A stretch of 64,000 bases of DNA from Sciurus carolinensis (taxonomy: Eukaryota > Chordata > Mammalia > Rodentia > Sciuridae). Of this stretch, positions 24,793 to 36,230 are shown piece after piece. Made by a program: the position numbers and the translations under genes. The DNA lies in assembly GCF_902686445.1 (NCBI RefSeq), contig NC_062222.1, positions 139,270,596 through 139,334,595 of the forward strand, read 5' to 3'. Within the stretch, counting starts at the first letter, position 1. Each line of letters begins with the position of its first letter. Below the pieces are notes generated by a model that saw nothing but the letters and a program-made list of their open reading frames with translations, ran no database searches and was not told where the DNA came from.

Positions 24793-25524
24793 CCCCAAAA
24801 CACACCTGGTGCCCAGTGAAAGAGGCTTGGGTACCAAGGGCCACATAGTGCATGATCCCATTAGTGGGCTTTCTTCTGGGGCGATGGAGGCACTGTGGAA
24901 TTAGATCACAGGAGGGTTGCCGAACTCCACGGATATCCGTCTGATTACGGACCCTAACTTGGAGACTCTTTGGGGATGTGATTGATGAGCTGTTTCACAA
25001 AGCAGAGCTTGCTCTTTGGGAAATGATGGCTGGCTTGTTGTGCTGCTGGTTGGACCGTCTGACCTGGGACAGGCTGGCATCCACTGAGTGGCCTGGCGAG
25101 CTGTGGCCAGGGCTGTTGGCTTGGGCGTGGGCTCAGTGGTCGGAGGAGGCAGCCACCGTTCTTGGTTTCTAAGTCCCTTAGGTCCCTTGATGGGGAGCTG
25201 GTCCTGAAATGTGCCTTGGCCCCACCTGCCTCAGGCAGTGAAGGCACCCTCAGAGCTGCCTTCTGCTGACTGTTTTGCAGACCCTCCCTGGTGGGAGATC
25301 CCTCGAATTCTCTGTTCTCCCCCTGGCAGCATGTCCCTAGGACCTAGGCAGGTGCCAGAGCCTGGGCTCCTCCAGGCATGGTCCAGGTCTCCTGATCCTC
25401 TCCTGGACCAGGAACGAGGGACACTGTGGCCGGAACCCATAGTACAGAAGAGGCAGCCAGGGCTATGACCCAGCTGCAGAAATCCTCTGGCCACGCAGGG
25501 CCCTGCCTGGGGCTTCCTGGTGGT

Positions 25525-25597
25525 GGTTGTGGGGACAGAACCCAGGGCCTCGCACATGCTAGGCAGGCACTCTGCCACTGAGCCACACCCCAGTCCC
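25525..25597 (-). repeat. ID SINE
   Basis: Antisense ID (GACAGAACCCAGGGCCTCGC to GAGCCACACCCCAGTCCC). Confidence 0.85.
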
Positions 25598-28079
25598 GTT
25601 CAGGGCTTTGAATCCATCCTTTGATTAATAACAGAAACAACTCAGTTAAAAGTCACTTCATCCTTCTGAAGAAGAGGAACAGTTCATAAACAGGCGGTTG
25701 AACATCCACACATCTTTGGGAAGAACAGGGCTGCAACCCTCTGAGTTTCCTGGATGCTGTCAGCCAGTAGGGCTGGGCCTGAGGCTCTGTCCTGGCATGG
25801 TGGCTTCAAGAGGATGGCACTCAGGGGCACCCTGCCAGCTCTATGGAAACAGAATTACCATCCTAGCAAGTTTGCCATTTAATAATTTGAAAAACAGTGT
25901 ATTTTAAAGAACACTGAAGTTGAGAAATGAGATCTCCCACATTCATGAACCCAGTGGTGAGGTGCAGGTTCACCCTGTGGTGCCTCTGCGGCTCTCCCCT
26001 GGCAGTCTGGCCCCCAGGCCCTGCTCCTCTGCAGTTACTGAGGTGCTGAATTCCGTCAGCTTCTTTATGCTTCTGCTGCAGTTGCTGTGCTGGATTTCCT
26101 GCAGGCTGTGTTCCTGGCATATTCCTGCGATTATTCTTCAGAGCCACCTGTGAGAAAGGGGAAGGCCTGGGCCTCCTACATTAGGTGACAGGGGAGCTGT
26201 GAGGGGTCATCTTTGTGCTTAAGCTGTGCCCAGGCCCTGCCCACCAATTCCCGTACCTGACCAGGGCCTGGCTGTCCTCCTAAACCCTGGGAGGAAGAGC
26301 TGGCTCTCTTGGTGGCTCTCTGGTAAGGGTGTGCTAGGGATGCTCAGCACAGGGTCAGAGGGACCAGGGGGATGGCAAGCTGAGGGCTCAGCTTCACATC
26401 AGCAGGGAGGGCAGAAACCTGAGTCCTGAGAGAGCAGGCGGGCAGCAGAAGCAGTGACCTGTTGAGGGGATCAGAGCCCTGCTGCAGCCAGGGCAAGACG
26501 TGGGCAGGAGGAAGGCCCCTCCCACCCTCTAGCCTCCTACTGACCAGGCTTGTGCAGCAGGTGGAGCCCCACGGCAGAGTGGAGAGGTGGGGTGGGAGGC
26601 AGTGGTAGCCAGCCCCAGTCACGTGGCTGCTGGTGGGCTGATGGACAGCGGGGCTGCCCGTGTGACGGCAGGAGCAGCTGCCTGTCTGGGGCTTCAACTC
26701 AGCCTGGGGGTGGCTGATGGTGCTGCCAGGTCAGCAAGGCCTCGCCCTGACTGCCCTGGGGCATCCTGCTGTGAAGGCCTACCTTGGGCAGTGGGCATTG
26801 CTGCTCACGGACACCAGACCTCAGAGGATCAGGTGTGTTGTGGGCACCTGCAGGAGAACCCAAGTCAGTGTTTGGAGGTGGTGAGCAGTCCTGGCCTGGG
26901 GACCTGACGGTTGGGCAGCTTCTCCTGTGCTGGGGCTGAGGATCAGCTGGCTGGCAGGGAGCCTTGGAAATCAGATGTCTCCAGAGCTGTTCTTGACTTC
27001 TCGAAGTGCTCTTGGGTGTCTGGCCCTGGAGCACAGAGTCCAAGGCTTTAATGGAAAACTGGTCCCTGAAAGGCCAGGGCCTCTTGTGCACCCAGCCCTC
27101 CCCAGAGCTCTCTAGCCCAGGTCCAGCTGAAGTCCTTGTGTGGCCACTGTCTCTGGGGATCTTCAGAAATCAGACAGGCAAACTCATGGGGATGTGACCA
27201 GGACAGGATGTGGCAGGGAGCTGGCCTTGTAGGGTGGCCCAACTTTCATCCTGGGACAACTGCTGGGGGGCAGGACTCCCAGTGCACCTCCTCGGCGTCA
27301 CTCCGTTGCTGGGCAGACCTGGGTGCAGGGCTGTGCTCTTGGTCTGCCAGGCCACCTGTCCTGCCACCTGCCCCTTGGCTGTTCTCTTTGCCTCCTGGAG
27401 CTTGACCAAGACAGTACTGCTGCTGCCTTGGAGTGACAGCGTGTTCTTTTAAGGTCCTCTGACTGCAGTTTTCACATATCTGGGAAGCAGAGTTCAGTCC
27501 TGGCTCTTATAGCTGCTCTTCCCACAGAGATGCCCTGGGGTCCTTGGAGTGACCCCTGGGCAGAGTTCTGGCTCCATAGTGTCCAGCATGCCAGCCAGGT
27601 TGTTAGTTACCTTTGTGAACTTTGGTCTCCTTGCCTGAGCTGAAGGCACCACACAGGACCACCTTGCAGAAGGCTCTGGTGAGCAGTGCTCTGTGCAGGG
27701 CTGAGGCCTGACCCCTCTGGGCAGCTCATAGGGCTGAGGTGCTGTGCCTGTCCCCAGGTGCTGGGAGCCTGCCAGCCTCCACCCATACCTGCTCAGTAGG
27801 GCCCTGGGCTGGGCTGAGCTCATACCTGCATCCACACCCCATGTTAGGGACCAGCTGTTGAAGAGGGAACAGTTCAGTCAGCTGGACTAGTGGGCGCTGA
27901 GCGGTGCATCCTGCTTTGTATTTTGAACTTGAAACCGCCCTGTTATCACGCTCTTCCTCTGCCTCTCCTGAGGGTGCTGGCTCCCGAGCCTTCACTGGCC
28001 GCTTTCTCCATGAATCTTGTTTTTGTCTGCTTTTAACAGTAAAAACTTCCACTGCTAAGAGTTTCTCTTGAGATGGTAT

Positions 28080-28215
28080 TGACATGCCATGATTTAAAAG
28101 GCATTCCTACTGGGTTCTAATTTATTATTTTGCAATGTTTATTTCACAGATTTTATAGTTTTTTTTTTAATCAGTTGGTCCCCTTCATTTTGAACATTTT
28201 ACTTACAGACATGAA
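28080..28215. other. AT-rich unique stretch, possible conserved non-coding sequence
   Basis: AT-rich patch containing a T9 run, no repeat recognised and no open frame. Conservation is untested. Confidence 0.15.
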
Positions 28216-28683
28216 AACATTTACAACTCAGTGCTGAACTGCTGCTGAGTCGGGGTGGCTCTGGCCTTTCCCACATGGCCAAACCCTGCCTCCCTGTGGG
28301 GCAGCCCACCTGCAGGACCAGGGAGCTCCGCCTACTTAGAAATAGAAATTAGCACCTGACACTATCTCCCTGTCTTCTGGATTCTGTTGATCAGGACAAG
28401 CTGAATCTCATCAGTTGTGCTAATTCACTTCCTGGGACCCCTGCCTGGAGGTTTCCCAGTGCTGAGGCGTGAGGTGCGTGACTGACTCACGATAGAGACC
28501 CTTCCCGCTGCAGCCCAGTGGCACTGCTGGAAGACGCACTTTGGATTCTTCTGTCTGAAATACCAGTCCTGAGGGGGCTGGAGAGCAGGCAGCTCAGTAT
28601 ATAACTGACATTTTAAAATAGCACAGGCCTTTTGTATTTTAGAATTTTTTTTCCACTGAATGTTCTTAATTCCTTCTGCTCAG

Positions 28684-28747
28684 TGTGTGTGTGTGTGTGT
28701 GTGTATGGGTGTGGGTGTGGGTGTGTGGGGGTACGTGTGCACACACA
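28684..28747. repeat. (GT)n microsatellite, compound
   Basis: A GT run grading into GGGTGT repeats and then GTGCACACACA, an alternating purine-pyrimidine tract. Confidence 0.9.
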
Positions 28748-29103
28748 AGAACAGGCCTTTCTTTTTGCTCACAGTCAGTGCATCACCTTCCTGGTTTAGG
28801 GGCTTTGATTTATGGACATCAAAGCCAGGTAAAACCAAAGGGTCCATACGCAGCAATGCAAGCAACAGTATCTCCTGCCCGCTGGAGCCCATCAGGGAGG
28901 CATGAGGCGAAGTTGGGAGTCGCTGTCACCATGGTCATGGGGACATTTGCAAGTCTATGCTGTGTGACGGGGGTTGGCTCTGGACACCTTGTTTGGGATG
29001 CTCCTTCCCCACTGGAGCTGTGCATTCCATGGTCCCAGACACCCTAGCTGTTTTCCTCTGCAGAGAACTTTGAGTGGCCTCAACAGTTGTTTTATGTTTG
29101 CCT

Positions 29104-29178
29104 TTCTTTTTTGGTGATTCTGGGGAACCCAGGGACTCAATAGGCAGGAGCTCTACCTCTGAGCTGTACCCCACTCCT
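29104..29178 (-). repeat. ID SINE, diverged
   Basis: Antisense ID ('gattctggggaacccaggga' to GAGCTGTACCCCACTCC) after a short T run. Confidence 0.75.
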
Positions 29179-29767
29179 CGAAGGCCGTTTTGTTTGTCTA
29201 CGTTTGCTGGGGGTAGTTTCACTGCTCTGCTGCCCAGGGCCAAGGAGGGCTCAGGCTGGACTGGTCCTCAGGGTCTCCCAGGGAGGCTGGAGTGGCCTTA
29301 GCAGCAACTGTTTGGGATTTGGGTTTTAGCGTCCACTAGGGTTCCTAGAGGGATCTCCTGCGTGGGTCTTTGTAGCGACAGGCCAGGGGCCTGCCGTGGC
29401 CTTGAGAGTGCCACCGCAGCCACCTGCTAGCATTTGTCATGCAGTCACCCCTGCAGGAGCCCCTCACGTTAGGTTACTGTGTCTGAACGGGGGACGGATG
29501 GGCCAGTGCTGTAGTGTGTTGCAGCAGGGGTCTCTCCCACCCTACCCAGAGCTGTGTCCCCAACTGGCATGAACAGAGGAGCCGCCAAACTGGCTTTTGA
29601 AAGTGAGTTGGAGGCCACAGGGCGTGGAGAATACTAGTGATCTGATGTCAGCACAGTGCTGCAGGACGCGGCCTTGGGGGTGACGGCCACCCTTCTGACT
29701 GCACAGTCCCCCTATGGTCACTTGAGGACTCAGGGACTCCCTTGTCTAGTGAGCCGACTGTGTGGAA

Positions 29768-30156
29768 TGTGAGTCGGATTTTTCATTGCAGTGACCAAAA
29801 TACCTGACACAAATAACTTAGAGGAGGAGAAATTTATTTTGGGCTCATGGTTTCAAACACTCAGTCCATGGCAGGCTGACTCCTTTGCTCTGGGCCTGGG
29901 GTGGGGTGGAGCATCATGGTGGAAGAGTGCAGTGGAGGAAAGCTGCTCAGCTCATGGTGGGAACAGAGAGCAAGGGAAGGGACTGCAGGGAAGAGGCACC
30001 AGGACACACCCCGTGACCCACCCCTCCAGCCACAACCTGCCTGTCTACAGTTACCACCCAGCCATTAAACTAGGATGAACCGCCCAGTTGCCTCACCTCT
30101 GAACATTCCCGCGTTAGCAGGAGCTGTGGGGGACACCTCAGCTCCAAGCCATAACA
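29768..30156 (-). mobile_element. MaLR-like LTR (MST-type), antisense
   Basis: About 390 bp. It shares with 42544-42959 and 60453-60861 the order 'ctgtgaccaaaatacctgac', 'gaggagaaatttattttgg' (AATAAA on the reverse strand), 'cagtccatggcaggctg', 'catcatggtgga' and a cysteine/threonine-rich 3' part. The reverse complement starts TGTTATGG and reads like an MST-type MaLR LTR. No internal region is seen, so it is a solo LTR remnant of an old endogenous element. Exact borders are approximate. Confidence 0.75.
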
Positions 30157-31799
30157 GGTGGGCTCTGCTAGGGCCCTAGTGACCCAGTTTCCCTTTGCTG
30201 ACATCCTCCTTGTTCATGGGCGTGTGTGTGGTTCACTGGATGAGTTGTGGACGTAAGATGCAGGCTGTGCAAGGGGAGCAGCTCACCTGCTGGCCAGTGG
30301 TCAAGCCAGCATCTTCCAACTGTTGTCAATCATGAAATCAAAATAGTGGGTCATGGCCAGACATGCCATGGAAGAACAAAGCAGGATCCGGTGGAGAGTG
30401 TCCCACTCAGTGAGGCTCAGTGCTGTGTTTGAGGGAACTGCTTCTTCTACGTGTGCATGTGTGTGTGCACATGTGTGTGCGAGTGTGTGTGGACCTGCCC
30501 TGGGGTATGATGTAGAGTGTACTGTTCTCTGAGTTTCTGTCTGGAAGGTTGAGCAGCCCCTCCCCACCCTGGTAAGAGGCCTTCCCCGGCCCTTTGTTTA
30601 GTGTAGAACTCCAAAGGCACAGTTTGCTTGTCTCTGGGGCATGCGTGCTGGTGACTGTGCGCCTATTTCCTTAGTACTGGGACACAGGCTTGCAGAGCAG
30701 GCTGGGTTCCCTTAGGTGGGTGGCAGCTCTGCAAGCGCCCTTGGGTTGTCACTTGAAGCAGCGTTACTGGGGTGCACACTACCTGGAAGGCCAGCTAGTG
30801 ATGGCCCCATGCGGGGTGTGGGGGAGGCCAGACCCTGCGGATTGAGGCTGGTGCTCTGGAGGGGGCGTGGCTGCTGCGAGTCTTCAGGATCTTTGTGTTT
30901 TCCTGCGACTCCCAGAGCATCACAGCACAAGCCCAGTCTCCTGAACACTGGGCACTTGGTGACACTCTCTTCCAGTGGGCAGCTTTGTGGGGTGGGATGG
31001 GAAGGCAAGGGGGTCAACCAAGCCGTGTGGACTGGGTTGAGACAAGCCCACCCTATCTTGGGGTAGGATGGGCCATGGGTCACAGTGGACAGGCCAAACA
31101 GGCTCAGCCCTGGCCAACTGCAAGCCACTGCTGGGAGAGCCAGTCAGCAGGACTTTGACTTGTGAGGCTGCTGATCACTAGGAGCACTGACGGTCAGCGA
31201 TCCTGGACTTGGAGGCTGGTGGGTACAGCTGCCTTTGGTGATGTTACCGACACCGGGCCAGATCCTTGGTCCGTGCGACACTGCATGGGTTTTTCCCACC
31301 TGCAAGTGTGTGGTCAGCCTGGTGGGAGCCCCTTCACTGAGGGGCACTTCTCTGTCTGGCACTGGAGTGCTGGGGAGCCTCAGCAGGGATGGAGGGATGG
31401 AAGCATCCCACCAAAAGGGGTGGAGTTGGAGCTGGTGCTGTGATTGTCTATCTGTGCTCCATGCCCAGGGCTGGGTCCCAGCACTGCCCTGTGATGGCAC
31501 TGCCCAGCTCCCGGCCTGGGCCTCCTTTCATCAGAGCATGGGCATGGTCCTACTTTCTCAGCGGGACAGCGCGTGGGCAACTGTAGGGCTGGACTGGGTC
31601 CCAGGCGGGTTCTGCTGTGCTGGGCGCTCTGGTCTTTCCTGGGTCTCTCCTCAGGGTGTCCATGCCCATTCTTGTTCTCCTCAGGCCCCACCACTCTTGG
31701 GTCTTCCCCCGGTGCCCCACCAACTACCTGTTGGGCCCTCTAGGCACAGAGAGAATTCCAGGCCAGGGGTGGTTGGGAGCAAGAGTTGATGATGGCTTT

Positions 31800-32006
31800 T
31801 GCCCGGCGTGTGGTTCATGCCTGTAATTCCAGCTGCTTGGGAGGCTGAATCAGGAGGATCACAAGTTCAAAGCCATCCTTGGCAAAAATGAGGTGCTAAG
31901 CAACTCAGTGAGACCCTGTTTCCAAATAAAATACAAAATAGGGCTGGGGATGTGGCTCAGTGATTGAGTGCCCCTGAGTTTAATCCCCAGTACAAAAAAA
32001 AAAAAA
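31800..32006 (+). repeat. B1-dID SINE, complete and well preserved
   Basis: B1 half (GGTTCATGCCTGTAATTCCA to TCAGTGAGACCCTGTTTC), linker, ID half (GCTGGGGATGTGGCTCAGTG) and an A15 tail. Flanks AAGAGTTGATGATGGC (31781) and AAGAGTTGATGGCC (32007) are target-site duplications differing by a 3-bp indel. Confidence 0.95.
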
Positions 32007-32174
32007 AAGAGTTGATGGCCTTCCCACCCCAGCATCTACCACAGACTCCAAGGAGGCTGCAGAATGGACTGCAGCCCCTCAGGGCCCAGCAGGAGATGGT
32101 GCAGGGTGGCCTTGGCCTCAGAGCTGGGGCACCAGTCAACTTCACCTCCCCATTCAAGGTCCTCCACCCAGACT

Positions 32175-32365
32175 GAGCACACGTGTACCCGATCACACAT
32201 GCACATGCTTGCCTTCCTAATGCAGGCAGATGCACACTTACACAGTGCACCTGAGTGTGCTTGTGTGCACACACTAGTGCATGGCACAGTCACAGCCACG
32301 CGCAGATGCCCATGAGCACTCACACACACTCATGCACATGCACATGCGTGCCCTCATGCACAGTA
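32175..32365. repeat. CA/TG-rich alternating tract
   Basis: About 190 bp crowded with CACACA, TGCACATGC and GTGTGC steps. It is not a simple microsatellite but strongly alternating purine-pyrimidine, hence with Z-DNA potential. Confidence 0.6.
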
Positions 32366-32953
32366 GTTGTCATTAACCAGGGCCCTAAATTCAGTGCTAG
32401 GCCCGAGGGCGTCTTGCAGCCAGCAGCCGGGCTGCAGGAACACTCAGGGAGGCCTGTTTGCCAGCCAGGGGCATCTGGACTGAGAGGCTCAGCCACAGGG
32501 AGGTGGAGGTGACTGCTGGGGACTGCCCCACTAAGCCCTGCTGTCTTCTCCTTCCCTTGCCCACCTCTTGGGGCCAAGAAAGTGGTGGTCCTGGTGACCT
32601 GGGTTACTGCCCTGAGCTGGGTGCCAGGCACAGTGGCCTTGCCACTGCCACTTGCCACTGATACTTCTCTTGCCCTGCAGCAAAGGAAGAGCCTGGCTGG
32701 GGCAGGGGCAGGGGCAGGCCCTGCTGGGAGGGGTGGAAAGGCACGGGTGCCAGAGGTGGCCTTGTGTCTGGTGAACCGACAGCACCGCAGTGCTGGTTCT
32801 TGGAGCGGCGTGAGTCCAGTGTTGCTTTGTGCTGCGCGTGTGCATGCACTCGGGCGTGACATCACCAGCAGATGTGGACTTGTGTGTGGCTGTGTTCGTG
32901 TCCCTGTGTCTTCATCTGGTCGTGAAGAATGCCTTTTACAGAGTCACGTTTGT

Positions 32954-33511
32954 TGTGGGGTTTGGTCATCAATGCAGAGTGAGACCACCAGAAACTAAGT
33001 AGGAAAAAAGTTTATTTGGGGAAAAGAGAGAAAAAAAAAAGAAAAAGAAAACAAACTGGCATGTCAGGACCACTAGTCCAAGTGGGGCAGCAGTGGGGAG
33101 TGACATCGGCAAGCTCCTGTTCAGAGTGCAGACCATAAGAACATCCTGGCAGGCTGACAGTAGGCCCTTTTCCCTTTTTCCCCAAGGAGTGTAGCAGCCA
33201 GCTCAGCTTATCTACTTCAGGCTGCACCTGGCGGGTGAGCAGGGCGAGCTTTCAGACTACCCATGTCTGAAACCAGCAGCTTCTGGGGCCTCTGAAGAGA
33301 TGGGTTGCTTCACAGAAATGGTCATAATGTCCTTAATGCGTGGCCACATTATTTTATCTCAGGTACTGTCCTTGTATTCACCACAGTCCGCACAATTTAA
33401 TGATTTTATTTGCACCCATTTAGGTTTGCTCAATCTTAACTAGATGTATTTGTTTTATATCAGAGGGTCTCTACCTTTTTCTTTTTATAAGGGGGTCTCT
33501 ACTCTTTCACA
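32954..33511 (-). mobile_element. Solo LTR, antisense, with 6-bp target-site duplication
   Basis: 558 bp beginning TGTGGGG and ending TTTCACA on the + strand, so the element itself runs TGTGAAAG to CCCCACA. Flanks are GTTTGT (32948-32953) and GTTTGG (33512-33517), a 6-bp duplication with one mismatch, the size typical of ERV-K-type integration. A reverse-strand AATAAA lies at 33011-33016, leaving a U5-like end of about 57 nt. An A/G-rich tract follows at 33025-33050. No coding remnant is present. Confidence 0.7.
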
Positions 33512-34215
33512 GTTTGGGGGCTTCATCCCTTTCTGTCCAGGGCATAGCCACTTGGGCATCGGGAGCTGCAGTGCAGAGGCAGGACAGGGCAGCTTTGCTT
33601 GGTGCTGAAGGACAGGTGTGCTGCTTGCCAGACCCAGAACCCCGTGAGTGTGGTGGGAGGGCCACTGAGCCGAGCTCTCCTACCAGGAGAACTGGCGGGT
33701 CCTTGCCTTGTGGAAATGGCGTTGAGAGGGCTGAGGGGTTTCTGGAGAGCAGGGAGCGGCAGCGTCAGGCACCATCACTGCTTCTCGGTGGAGAGAGCCA
33801 TTGTCTTGCTCTGGCTACTTCCCTCAGTGACGTCTTAATCATTTGAACTTTCTGGGAACCGTTTCATCATCTGCTCGCTTCCCAGAGCCCCTTGGCCGTA
33901 GCTCTGATGAGGATCTGGGGTCTGGGGCAGAGTCTGGACCCCACAGCCTCAGGCTGCCCTCTAAGTAGGCCCAGCCCCAGGCAGAGCCCCCGAGCCCAGG
34001 TGGCCTGCTCCCTATCTCTGGTTGTCCCTAGAGCTTCGTGTGTGGGAATCTGATGTGAGAGCTAGCTACTGCTCAGCACAGAAGGCACCCGACTGGGAGT
34101 CTGCTCTGGCAGTGGTCAGGCTCTCGGCTGTGGCCTGGGGACAGCCCACCAGCTACTGTGGCCTCTCCAGCGACCAACTGTCCACTCACTTTCCTGGCAT
34201 CTCTTTCCCCTGCAG

Positions 34216-34356
34216 CGGTCAGACCCACAGCTGCTGGCCCAGTTCTACTATGCTGACGAGGAGCTGAACCAGGTGGCTGCTGAGCTGGACAGCCTGGATG
34301 GGCGGAAGGACCCCCAGCGGTGCACACTGCTGGTCAGCCAGTTCCGCTCCTGCCAG
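34216..34356 (+). CDS. ZFYVE28: ZFYVE28 coding exon 2 (internal)
   Basis: The 141-nt exon encodes 47 residues, starting [18 protein letters not shown] and ending SQFRSCQ. I recognise this as the N-terminal region of ZFYVE28 (lateral signaling target protein 2 homolog). A pyrimidine tract and CAG precede it, and the donor CAG|GTGAGC follows. It starts and ends in phase 0, so it is a symmetric exon. In the known human protein it corresponds to about residues 14-60, directly after a short first exon that I did not find in this window. The protein is a cytosolic and endosomal negative regulator of EGF receptor signalling; that role is known for the family and not visible here. The exon lies between a very long intron 1 (at least 34 kb) and the 18.5-kb intron 2. 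No frameshift or stop is present. Confidence 0.97.
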
Positions 34357-35992
34357 GTGAGCAGCCGGGGTGGTGAGGGATGGTGCGGGCTGTCCTTGGA
34401 AAGACTGAGGCTTTGTCACCTGCTTACATTGTGCAGGGACGTTCTTTGTTGACCCTGGGGCTGCAGGGGAACCAGAGCTGGGTTTGGGCAGCATGGTGTG
34501 CGGTAGAGGGCAACTGCTCCTGACCGCTGGGGAGAGCGGAGGTCGGGGGAGGAGCAGCAGGGGCCTGAGCTGGGGAGTGGTTGGCCTGGGGTGGTGAGCC
34601 TGCTCCTGGTGAGCGTGCAGAGTCGGGGCGCCAGGGCCATCGGGCTGCACCCGCCGCTTGCTGCCGACTCACACTGCTGCTGCATAGTTCAGAGATGGCA
34701 CCGGCAGCTGCTGCTAAGAATGTCTCCGCCGACCACATTTTCTTTCCAGAGTATGAGACACCCCGTGACCACCAGGATCTGTTGTGAAGTTTGGGAACTG
34801 TGTCTCTTTTGCCATGAGATCTTCCTGGGTCTGAGGACCCGGGGGGTGGGGCTGATATGTGCCCACATGACAGGCACAGAGCACCACTGTGTGACTGTGG
34901 TCCTGGGTTCTACTGTGTGGTCCCTGCAAAGTGACCCGGCTGGCCACACCCCAGGCTGGCTCTGGGCCTGCAGAGGAGCTGCACCATTGATTGAGGGGTC
35001 ACTTTTTCCTTCCTGTTCTTTGTCCACTTGGCCTGCTCCAGCGTGAGGGCCTTGTCTGTGACTAGCGCAGCTTTTTTCCTTTTGGTTCTTGAGGCTGTGA
35101 ACCAGCCAGCAACAGTCGCCACCCACCACCTCTATTCAGATGTTCCCCTGGATGTCCTGGGCTCCTCCAGGCCAGTCTCCCTGCTCCCAGGAGCTCCAGT
35201 TAGAAACCAGGGAGCTACCTGCAGAGGGAGACTTCACCGAGGAGAGATGCTCAGAGAGGCTGAGGCCCTGTGGCCTGCCTAGGAGGAACTTGGGGATGGC
35301 CGTTCCCTTTGAGCTGGGTGCCTTGTGTCGAGCAGTTGGTGGTGCTGATGGCACTGTGTTGTTCTAAGTGAGCCGGAGAGGTGGCACAGGAGATGGTGGC
35401 CCCTCCTGGGTGCTGAGCCAAGGCGCGTCATGCTGAGGGTTCTCTGTGAGGACCCAAAGGGAAGATCCCAGGTCCAGATCGACACCAGCACACGCATTCG
35501 TTTCTTGTCTCTGGCATCTGTGTAGGAATCCTGAGGAAGGGGAGGTTGCCCAGACCCTCGGCACTGTCCCCTTCAAGGGTCACTTTTTCCTCGGCCTTCT
35601 TCCTCCGCTTGGCTCCAGGACCCTGTGTCCCTGACTCTCTTCCTACCCTTTGGTCACTTCTCCTTCAGCTCTTTTGTGGCCTGCCCTGCTCCCCAGCCAC
35701 TTAGGCTGGTTGTAGCATAGCCTTTGGCCTCCTCCTCTGCCCTCTGTGGCCATGCCATCTGTGCTGACCACCCCTGCATGAACCTCTCAACCTCCTCCCT
35801 CCCAGACGCAGGTGTACATCCAGGGCACCCTCTGCTCCCCGGACATCTCACAGCTTCAGCCCCTGCATGCCCAGGTGGCCACTGCCACTGAGCTGCCTAC
35901 ACCTCTGAGCTGCTTCCTGGTTTTCAAGGTCCACACCACATGGATCTTGCCAGTTAACCTGGTGCTTCCTGTCTTTCCACAGTGTCCTAAAT

Positions 35993-36006
35993 GGTATTCA
36001 GTTTTT
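35993..36006. repeat. L1 target-site duplication, left copy
   Basis: GGTATTCAGTTTTT, repeated exactly at 42507-42520 on the other side of the L1. Confidence 0.9.
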
Positions 36007-36230
36007 TTTTAAATTTATTTTTATTGTAAACAAATGGGATACGTGTTGTTTCTGTTTGTACATGGAGTAACAACATACCATTTGCGTAATCATACATTTA
36101 CATAGGGCAATGGTGTTTGATTCATTCTGTTATTTTTTCCTTCCCCCCACCCCTCTCACCCCTCTTTTCCATCTATACAGTCCCTCCTTCCTCCATTCTT
36201 GCCCCCACTCCCACCCCCCATTATGTGTCA

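Larger units (their letters stand above)
1..34215 (+). other. ZFYVE28: ZFYVE28 intron 1 (5' part outside window)
   Basis: This is the whole region upstream of exon 2. I looked for a first exon encoding the short basic N-terminus expected before exon 2 and for a CpG-rich promoter, and saw neither, so the promoter should lie upstream. The sequence is GC-rich, with SINEs and LTR pieces listed separately. Apart from those, 10040-12555, 12770-15460, 16265-19490, 19970-24610, 25600-28080, 30160-31780 and 33520-34215 are unique-looking intron with no supported gene. Confidence 0.85.

Noticed and set aside
1..34215. ZFYVE28 exon 1 or promoter
   Set aside because: No segment encodes the expected short N-terminus before a donor, and no CpG-rich promoter is visible; it should lie upstream.
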